A stretch of 32,321 bases of DNA, from positions 1 through 32,321 of the forward strand of contig CANRJE010000004.1 in the NCBI GenBank assembly GCA_947630865.1. Reading direction: 5' to 3'. This stretch comes from an uncultured Bacilli bacterium (lineage in GTDB: Bacteria; Bacillota_I; Bacilli_A; RF39; UBA660). A model generated the notes under the pieces. It searched no databases and was not told the origin of the DNA. It was given only the letters and a program-made list of their open reading frames with translations. A program made the translations under genes and the position numbers. Positions 25,586 through 32,321 of the stretch are shown piece after piece (positions within the stretch are counted from its first letter, which is position 1; each line of letters begins with the position of its first letter).

Positions 25586-25663
25586 TTATTTTTCATTAAT
25601 TTAATCGACATTTTTTTAGTTAAAGTAACATATTTTTATGTTATAGTTATAATAGGTGAGAAT

Positions 25664-26986
25664 ATGGCTGGTGTTAATAATTTATTATGGAGTATAGCAA
25701 CTGTTCTTTTAGTTTTTAGTGGTTTATATTTTGCTTTTAAATTAAAATTCTTTCATTTAAACTTTAAAGAGATGTATAAGTATATTTTTAAAAATAGTAA
25801 AAGTTCTAAAGGAATATCCCCATTTGAGTCTTTAACAGTTGCTCTTGGAGCTTGTATTGGAGTAGGATCTTTAGCTGGTATTGCTCTTTCAATTTATAAA
25901 GGTGGAGTAGGGACTATTTTTTGGATATGGTTATCTTGTTTAATTGTTGCTCCTAATTCATTAGTTGAAAATGCCTTAGCTGTTATTTATCAAAAAAGAA
26001 AAGGGGATGCTTATTATGGAGGACCTGCTCATTATATTAAAGATGGACTAGGTTATAAAAAACTTGCCTTTGTTTATGCCTTTTTAGTTGCTTTTTCTTA
26101 TTTAGTAGGTTTTTTAACAATTCAATCAAATTCCATAGCTAAAGCTTTTACAAATTTCTTTAATGTTCCTTCTATTTTAATTGGAATAGTAATAGCTATT
26201 TTATCATTTATTGTTATTCATAAAGGTATTAAAGGAATTGCAAAGTTTTCATCAATTTTTGTTCCTATCATGGGAGCAATTTATCTTATTATTTCACTTT
26301 TAATTATTTTTAAAAATTTAAATATGCTTCCTAATATTTTTATTTCTATATTTAAAGAAGCTTTTAATTTTAAAGCATTAGGGTATGGAATGTTCTCGGT
26401 TATTTTGATTGGTATTCAAAGAGGAATATTTTCAAATGAAGCTGGAGTTGGAACGGGAGCAATTGCCTCAGGTTCAAGTGGTGCTATGAGTCCTATTGGT
26501 CAAGGTTTAATTCAAACACTTGGTGTTTATATAACAACTTTTATTATATGTACAAGTACAGCTTTAATTATTTTAACATCGGATTATAATCCTTTAATGT
26601 ATTCTAATGTTAATGGTATCGAAATAACTCAAAATGCTTTAATTTATCATATGGGTAGTTTAGGTAATCTTGTTTTATATTTCACGATTATTGCTTTTTC
26701 TTTTTCAACAATTGTTTCAGGTTATTATTATGGTGAAGTTAATATGCGATTTTTATTTAATAAGATGACAGAAAAGCATACTTTTATTTTAAAGATAGTA
26801 ACTTGTATTTTACTTGCTCTTGGAACTATTATGAGTCCGACATTTCTTTGGTACTTTGTTGATATTCTAGTAGCTATTTTAGCTATCATTAATGTATTTG
26901 CTATTTTCAAACTAAAAAAAGATGTTATAATAGAATATATAAGTTACAAAAGGAAGTGTCGTGATGATAGGAAACGATTGGGATAG
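25664..26986 (+). CDS. Sodium:amino acid (alanine/glycine) symporter, AGCS family
   Basis: LTVALGACIGVGSLAGIALSI, GGPAHYIKDGLG, GIQRGIFSNEAGVGTGAIASG...SPIGQGLIQTLGVYITTFIICTSTALIIL. Confidence 0.93.
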   Translation: MAGVNNLLWSIATVLLVFSGLYFAFKLKFFHLNFKEMYKYIFKNSKSSKGISPFESLTVALGACIGVGSLAGIALSIYKGGVGTIFWIWLSCLIVAPNSLVENALAVIYQKRKGDAYYGGPAHYIKDGLGYKKLAFVYAFLVAFSYLVGFLTIQSNSIAKAFTNFFNVPSILIGIVIAILSFIVIHKGIKGIAKFSSIFVPIMGAIYLIISLLIIFKNLNMLPNIFISIFKEAFNFKALGYGMFSVILIGIQRGIFSNEAGVGTGAIASGSSGAMSPIGQGLIQTLGVYITTFIICTSTALIILTSDYNPLMYSNVNGIEITQNALIYHMGSLGNLVLYFTIIAFSFSTIVSGYYYGEVNMRFLFNKMTEKHTFILKIVTCILLALGTIMSPTFLWYFVDILVAILAIINVFAIFKLKKDVIIEYISYKRKCRDDRKRLG

Positions 26987-27629
26987 TGTTTTAGAGGAAG
27001 AATTTAAGAAAGAATATTTTTATAATTTATTAAAATTTGTCCAAGGTGAATATAAAAGAAAGACAGTTTATCCTTCTAAAAAGGATGTATTTAAAGCATT
27101 TCGTTATACACCTTATAAAAATGTTAAAGTAGTTATATTAGGACAAGACCCATATCATGGAGAAGGACAAGCAGAAGGACTTAGTTTCTCAGTTCCTAAG
27201 GGAATAAAAAAACCTCCTTCTCTTCAAAACATCTTTAAAGAATTAGAATCGGATTTAGGTTGCGAAGTTCCAAATACTGGTTCTTTAGTTCCATGGGCTA
27301 AACAAGGAGTTTTACTTTTAAATACGGTTTTAACAGTCATAAAAGATATGGCGGCTAGTCATAAAGACATTGGTTGGGAAGTTTTTACTGATGAAGTTAT
27401 TAAGAAAATAAATGAAAAAGAAGAGCCAGTTGTATTTATTCTTTGGGGAAGCTATGCAAGAAGTAAAAAGAAATTTATAACTAATCCTAAACATTATATT
27501 GTTGAATCAGCCCATCCATCTCCACTTTCTGCTTACAATGGTTTCTTTGGTTCTAAGCCATTTTCTAAGACCAATGATTTTTTAATTAAAAATAATCTTA
27601 CGCCAATTGATTGGCAAATAAGAGATTGA
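26961..27629 (+). CDS. ung: Uracil-DNA glycosylase
   Basis: VKVVILGQDPYHGEGQAEGLSFSVP, PSLQNIFKELESDLG, GVLLLNTVLTV, HPSPLSAYNGFFGSKPFSKTN. Start GTG 26961 or ATG 26964, overlapping the symporter gene. Confidence 0.97.
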   Translation: MMIGNDWDSVLEEEFKKEYFYNLLKFVQGEYKRKTVYPSKKDVFKAFRYTPYKNVKVVILGQDPYHGEGQAEGLSFSVPKGIKKPPSLQNIFKELESDLGCEVPNTGSLVPWAKQGVLLLNTVLTVIKDMAASHKDIGWEVFTDEVIKKINEKEEPVVFILWGSYARSKKKFITNPKHYIVESAHPSPLSAYNGFFGSKPFSKTNDFLIKNNLTPIDWQIRD

Positions 27630-27635
27630 GGTAAT

Positions 27636-28997
27636 ATGAAAAAAGGTAAGAAAAAGAAAAAATTAAATAAAAAGAAAATAATTATTATAAGTAGCTTTAT
27701 AACAATTTTTATTATCCTATTATTATTACTATTTTTTTTCATGCCTATTGTAGTTTTCAAAAAAGATATTGTAGTGGAAGTTAATTCTCATGTAAAAACT
27801 AATTATTTTGTTTCAAATATATTTTTAGGCAAGATTGAAGATAAAGAAATATATGCAGAAACTGTAGGACAAGGAAAAGCAAACATTCAAGTTAAATCTT
27901 TATTTGGAAGAGTAAAAAATTATCAAGTAACATATACTGTAAAAGATACAAAAGGACCAGATATAGAAAGTAAAGATACTTTAGAAATAGAAATTAATTC
28001 AACTGATGATGTTTTAAAAAATATCAAAATAACTGATAATTCTAAATTAGATATTGAAAGTAAAATAGAAGGGGACTATAAAATAAATGAGTTAGGTGAT
28101 TATAAAATTAAAGTTATTGCTAAGGATAAATATAACAATAAATCATCAAAAGACATCGTTTTAAAAATAATAGATACAACTAAACCTCAAATTGAAGCTT
28201 CTAGTGAAATTACAATAAATGTAGGAACCAAAATTGATTTATTAAAAAATGTAAAAGTAACAGATAATTCCAAAGAAAATATTAAACCTTCTGTTCAAGG
28301 AAAATATGATATAAATAAAACAGGAAACTATAAATTAAAGTATTATGCTAAAGATAAAAGTGGTAATGAAGCAACTAAAGATTTCACTTTAAAAGTTATT
28401 AAGAAAAATCAAGATATAAAAGAAACTGTTAATAAAACAATTAAAACTAGTAAAGGTTATACTTTAATAATAAAAAATGGAGTTGCATCTATTGATGGAG
28501 TTATTATAGCTAATAAAACTTATTCTTTACCTAGTACGTATGGAAATGGATTAACTAGCACGACTTCATCGGCATTTAAAAAAATGCAAACAGCAGCCAA
28601 AAATGATGGCTTAAGTATTTATATTTCAAGTGGATTTAGGTCATATCAAACCCAAGTTGCTGTTTATAATAGTTGGGTTCAAAAAGATGGAAAAAGTGTT
28701 GCTGATACATATTCAGCAAGACCAGGATATTCTGAACATCAAACAGGTTTAGCAATGGACCTAAATACAATTAATCAATCATTTGCTAATACTAAAGAAT
28801 ATAAATGGCTTCAAGAAAATGCTTATAAATATGGTTTTATTATGCGATATCCTAAAAATAAACAAAATATAACAGGTTATATTTATGAACCATGGCATTA
28901 TCGTTATGTTGGAGAAAGTCTTGCTAAAACTTTATACAATAATGGAAATTGGATAACAATAGAAGAACATTTTGGAATAGATAGCAAATATCAATAA
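27636..28997 (+). CDS. Membrane-anchored VanY/LdcB-like carboxypeptidase with Ig-like repeats
   Basis: N-terminal TM, two Ig-like repeats (...DTKGPDIES..., ...DTTKPQIEA...), M15B motifs ISSGFRSYQTQ, SARPGYSEHQTGLAMDLN, EPWHYRYVG. Confidence 0.92.
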   Translation: MKKGKKKKKLNKKKIIIISSFITIFIILLLLLFFFMPIVVFKKDIVVEVNSHVKTNYFVSNIFLGKIEDKEIYAETVGQGKANIQVKSLFGRVKNYQVTYTVKDTKGPDIESKDTLEIEINSTDDVLKNIKITDNSKLDIESKIEGDYKINELGDYKIKVIAKDKYNNKSSKDIVLKIIDTTKPQIEASSEITINVGTKIDLLKNVKVTDNSKENIKPSVQGKYDINKTGNYKLKYYAKDKSGNEATKDFTLKVIKKNQDIKETVNKTIKTSKGYTLIIKNGVASIDGVIIANKTYSLPSTYGNGLTSTTSSAFKKMQTAAKNDGLSIYISSGFRSYQTQVAVYNSWVQKDGKSVADTYSARPGYSEHQTGLAMDLNTINQSFANTKEYKWLQENAYKYGFIMRYPKNKQNITGYIYEPWHYRYVGESLAKTLYNNGNWITIEEHFGIDSKYQ

Positions 28998-29026
28998 GAA
29001 TTTTTGTAAAAGAAAATTCTTTTTTT
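28996..29026 (+). terminator. Rho-independent terminator
   Basis: AAGAATTTT-N8-AAAATTCTT plus T run. Confidence 0.7.
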
Positions 29027-29086
29027 GTCGATTAAATAATTTATAAAACAAATAAAACTTCATATATTATTTATGGAGGGTACTAT

Positions 29087-31390
29087 ATGTTTCAAAGATT
29101 TGATGAAGAGTCTAAAAAAATATTAAAAAGATCTAAAAAGGAAATGCAAGATTTAAAACATCCTTTTGTAGGAACAGAACATTTACTTTTAAGTATTTTA
29201 AGTAATCCTAATTTAATTATCACGAAGAAATTAAATAATGAAAAAATATATTATAAAAATTTTAAAGAAGAACTAATTAAAACGGTAGGAATTGGGAATA
29301 GTTTAAATTCTTATTTTATTTATACACCTCTTTTAAAGAGAGTAATTGAGAATGCTATTTTAGATAGTAAAGATGATAATTTATATGAAGTCAACATAAA
29401 TTATATTTTTATTTCACTTTTAGATGAAGGTGAAGGAGTAGCAATTAGAATATTAAATAAACTAGGGCTTAATTTAGATGAAATGTATTTTGATTTTGTA
29501 ACTAAAGATAATGAAAAAGATAAATATAAGGGTAAGAAAAAACTATCCATTTATGACCATGGAGTTGATTTAGTCGAAAAAGCTAAAAATGGAAAAATTG
29601 ATCCTGTAATTGGTCGATGCGAAGAAATAAATCGTTTGATTGGAATACTTTTAAGAAGAACCAAGAATAATCCCTTATTAATTGGAGAAGCAGGAGTTGG
29701 AAAAACGGCTATTGTTGAAGCTTTAGCTTATAAAATCTATAAAAAAGAAGTACCAGAGATGTTATACGATAAAAAAATTCTTTCTATTTCAATGGCTAAT
29801 TTAGTAGCAGGAACTAAGTATCGTGGGGAGTTTGAAGAGAGAATTAGTAAAATAATTAAAGAAATAGAAAATAATCCTAATATAATAATTTTTATTGATG
29901 AAATGCATTCCTTAGTTGGAGCTGGAGGAGCAGAAGGAGCAATTGATGCTTCAAATATTTTTAAACCAGCTTTAGCTAGAGGTAAACTTCGATTAATTGG
30001 AGCAACAACCATAAGAGAATATAAAGATTCTATTGAAAAAGATAAAGCTTTAAATCGTCGTTTTCAAACAATTTTAATTGAAGAACCAACTAAAGAAAAA
30101 ACTTTTGATATTTTAAAAAAATTAAAACCTATCTATGAAAAATTTCATAATGTTATAGTACCTGATGAATTAATAAAAGATATTATAAATCTTTCTGATA
30201 AATATATATTTGATAGAAAAAATCCTGATAAAGTTATTGATATTTTAGATGAAGTTTGCTCTTATTGTTCTTTAAAAAAAGATACAAGAGAAGAAAAGAT
30301 TGCTGATCTTAAAAAAGAATATGATAGTATTGTTAAAGAAAAAAATAATTCTATTATAAAACATGATTTTGAAACAGCTGTTTCTTTAAAAGAAAAAGAA
30401 GTTGTTTTAGAAGATAAAATTAATAATATTTACTTAAAAAATCAAAATCAAATTAAAAAAACGGTTACTATTTCAGATATTTCTAAAATAATTAAAGCAA
30501 AATCACATGTTCCAGTTTATGAAGTTGATAAGGAATCTTTGAAAACTTTAAAGAATTTAGAAAGTTCTTTAAAACATAAAATTTTTGGACAAGATGAAGC
30601 TATTTCTTTATTAGCAAATGAAACAAAAAAGATAAAATTAGGTTTAAAAAATAGTGAAAGACCAATTTCTTTTCTTTTTACTGGCAAAAGTGGTGTTGGT
30701 AAAACAGAACTTGTTAAAGAGTATGCTAATATTTTAGAAATACCTTTGATTAGACTTGATATGAGTGAATATAGAGAATCGCATACCACTAGTAAAATAC
30801 TTGGTTCTCCTCCAGGATATGTTGGATATGATTCTGATAAAACAGTTTTAGATGATGTTAAAAATAATCCATATTCTGTTATTCTAATTGATGAAATTGA
30901 AAAAGCAAGTCCTAGTGTTTTAAATCTTTTTTTACAAATATTAGATGAAGGTTTTATAACTGATTCACATCAAGAAAAGATATATTTTAATCATACAATA
31001 ATAATCATGACTAGTAATACCTCATCTAGTGTTAAAACAATTGGATTTACATCAGAGAAATTAAATAATATTAAGAATAAATTAGAAGAAGTTTTAAATA
31101 TTGAATTTGTTAATAGAATTAATCATATTGTTATTTTTAATGATTTAAAGGAAGAAGATATTAAAAATATTGTTAAAACAGAACTTAATAAAGTTAAAAT
31201 GAAATTTAAAGAACAAAAAATAACTTTAAATATATCTGAAAAAGTAATTAATGAGATAATTAAGCTTTCAAATTATGAAACAAGAGGAGCAAGAGGTATT
31301 AAAAAGATTTTAGAAGAAAAAATCGATAGTATTGTAATTGATAGTATGTTAGAAGGAAATACCAAAGTAAGTATAAAATCACTTTCATAA
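29087..31390 (+). CDS. clpC: ClpC-type AAA+ unfoldase
   Basis: Clp_N domain (FQRFDEESKKILKRSKKEMQDLKHPFVGTEHLLLSIL), GEAGVGKTA and GKSGVGKTE Walker A motifs, UVR-like HDFETAVSLKEKE, IGF motif (VKTIGFTS). Confidence 0.92.
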   Translation: MFQRFDEESKKILKRSKKEMQDLKHPFVGTEHLLLSILSNPNLIITKKLNNEKIYYKNFKEELIKTVGIGNSLNSYFIYTPLLKRVIENAILDSKDDNLYEVNINYIFISLLDEGEGVAIRILNKLGLNLDEMYFDFVTKDNEKDKYKGKKKLSIYDHGVDLVEKAKNGKIDPVIGRCEEINRLIGILLRRTKNNPLLIGEAGVGKTAIVEALAYKIYKKEVPEMLYDKKILSISMANLVAGTKYRGEFEERISKIIKEIENNPNIIIFIDEMHSLVGAGGAEGAIDASNIFKPALARGKLRLIGATTIREYKDSIEKDKALNRRFQTILIEEPTKEKTFDILKKLKPIYEKFHNVIVPDELIKDIINLSDKYIFDRKNPDKVIDILDEVCSYCSLKKDTREEKIADLKKEYDSIVKEKNNSIIKHDFETAVSLKEKEVVLEDKINNIYLKNQNQIKKTVTISDISKIIKAKSHVPVYEVDKESLKTLKNLESSLKHKIFGQDEAISLLANETKKIKLGLKNSERPISFLFTGKSGVGKTELVKEYANILEIPLIRLDMSEYRESHTTSKILGSPPGYVGYDSDKTVLDDVKNNPYSVILIDEIEKASPSVLNLFLQILDEGFITDSHQEKIYFNHTIIIMTSNTSSSVKTIGFTSEKLNNIKNKLEEVLNIEFVNRINHIVIFNDLKEEDIKNIVKTELNKVKMKFKEQKITLNISEKVINEIIKLSNYETRGARGIKKILEEKIDSIVIDSMLEGNTKVSIKSLS

Positions 31391-31432
31391 GTGTATTTTT
31401 TATGTAAAAGTCTTGAGTTCTTCATTTTTTTC

Positions 31433-31461
31433 TTGAAAAAATATCAAAAATGTTATATTAT
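31433..31461 (+). promoter_or_regulatory. Promoter
   Basis: TTGAAA, 17-nt spacer, TATTAT. Confidence 0.5.
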
Positions 31462-31489
31462 TAAATCAGAATAGAAGGGATTGAGAGAT

Positions 31490-32245
31490 ATGCAAGCTAA
31501 CTCTAAACAAAATACCATTAATATTTTGATTGAAGATTATTTAAAAGGTTCAGCGGATACTAATAAATTAGAGATTCTAAAGGATGCTTTAAATTCTTTA
31601 CAAATAAATGATTTAGTAAAATTATATGCTTGTTATACAAGTTTTAAATATGTTAATAAATATGATGTTAAAGCTTTAATCAATCTTTTATCTTCTTCTA
31701 TAATTGAAAAATTAGATACTTTATCTTTAATTAAAGTAATTGATTTATATATAATGTTTTTTAATCGTTCTTTGTTAATTGAAGATACTATGATTGGCAA
31801 TAAGAATATTTTATCTGTTATGAGTTTTGATATTTCTAATGAAGAATATATTGCTAGTAAAATAAAAAAGAAAAATATTTCTAAAGAGAAGTTTATTGAA
31901 AATTGTAAAAAAGAACTAGCTGCTTATGCTAATTCAACTTCTATAACTGAAGCAATAAATAACTATTTAGAAGAAATAGAAGAGAATATTTTGGCTTATA
32001 TTGATATTAAAATAGAAAAATTAGAAGGACAAGAAAAAAAATATTTTATAGAGAATTTAAATACAAGATTTGAGAATGCTTCTAAAAAATTACTTGATCT
32101 TACTGAATGTTTTGATAATCGTCAGAAATTAATGAAAACTGATCCTGTTGATTTATTGGATTATAATATGCTAAAAGGTCGAATAGTTGTTTATGAAAAT
32201 TTTCGAAATGAACTATTAATGAGCAAAAAAAATGATGAAAATTAA
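31490..32245 (+). CDS. Uncharacterised helical protein
   Basis: Long ORF with promoter upstream and terminator downstream; ATG 31490 preferred over TTG 31481. Confidence 0.65.
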   Translation: MQANSKQNTINILIEDYLKGSADTNKLEILKDALNSLQINDLVKLYACYTSFKYVNKYDVKALINLLSSSIIEKLDTLSLIKVIDLYIMFFNRSLLIEDTMIGNKNILSVMSFDISNEEYIASKIKKKNISKEKFIENCKKELAAYANSTSITEAINNYLEEIEENILAYIDIKIEKLEGQEKKYFIENLNTRFENASKKLLDLTECFDNRQKLMKTDPVDLLDYNMLKGRIVVYENFRNELLMSKKNDEN

Positions 32246-32266
32246 GAGGCTGCTGAAAAAGTATAC

Positions 32267-32300
32267 AAAGATTACTGTAAAGAAAGACAGTAGTCTTTTA
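32267..32300 (+). terminator. Rho-independent terminator
   Basis: AAAGATTACTGT-N8-ACAGTAGTCTTT (one G-U) followed by T-rich sequence. Confidence 0.7.
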
Positions 32301-32321
32301 ATTTGGTATAATAGTTATATA

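Overview
AT-rich, gene-dense chromosomal segment from a low-GC Firmicutes/Bacilli-type genome. The gene style (N-domain-less ClpB behind a CIRCE element, compact operons) suggests a Mollicutes-adjacent or uncultured gut Bacilli lineage that still makes peptidoglycan; this taxonomic placement is inference. No tRNA, rRNA, CRISPR array, IS element or prophage was recognised. Backbone genes: 3' end of gap, ftsEX, clpB, rpsF-ssb-rpsR, rplI-dnaB-(LysM/G5/M23 peptidase)-walJ-rlmH, an AGCS symporter, ung, a VanY/LdcB-like carboxypeptidase with Ig-like repeats, and clpC. Accessory or under-described content: (i) a class II-type Fic protein ending in an 11-bp tandem repeat; (ii) an ANL adenylating-enzyme homologue paired with a multi-TM histidine-kinase-like protein whose H-box His is replaced by Thr and whose receiver acidic pocket is lost; (iii) three uncharacterised helical proteins between rpsR and rplI, the first ending in a RelE/ParE-like domain; (iv) a minus-strand pair of a transglutaminase-like protein with five 66-bp tandem repeats and a HELGH metallopeptidase; (v) a minus-strand operon of an ATP-grasp D-aspartate-ligase-like protein, a half-length racemase-like protein and an aspartate racemase; (vi) a 23-bp direct repeat in the divergent intergenic region at about 25.5 kb. 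All calls come from reading motifs by eye; no database searches were run.
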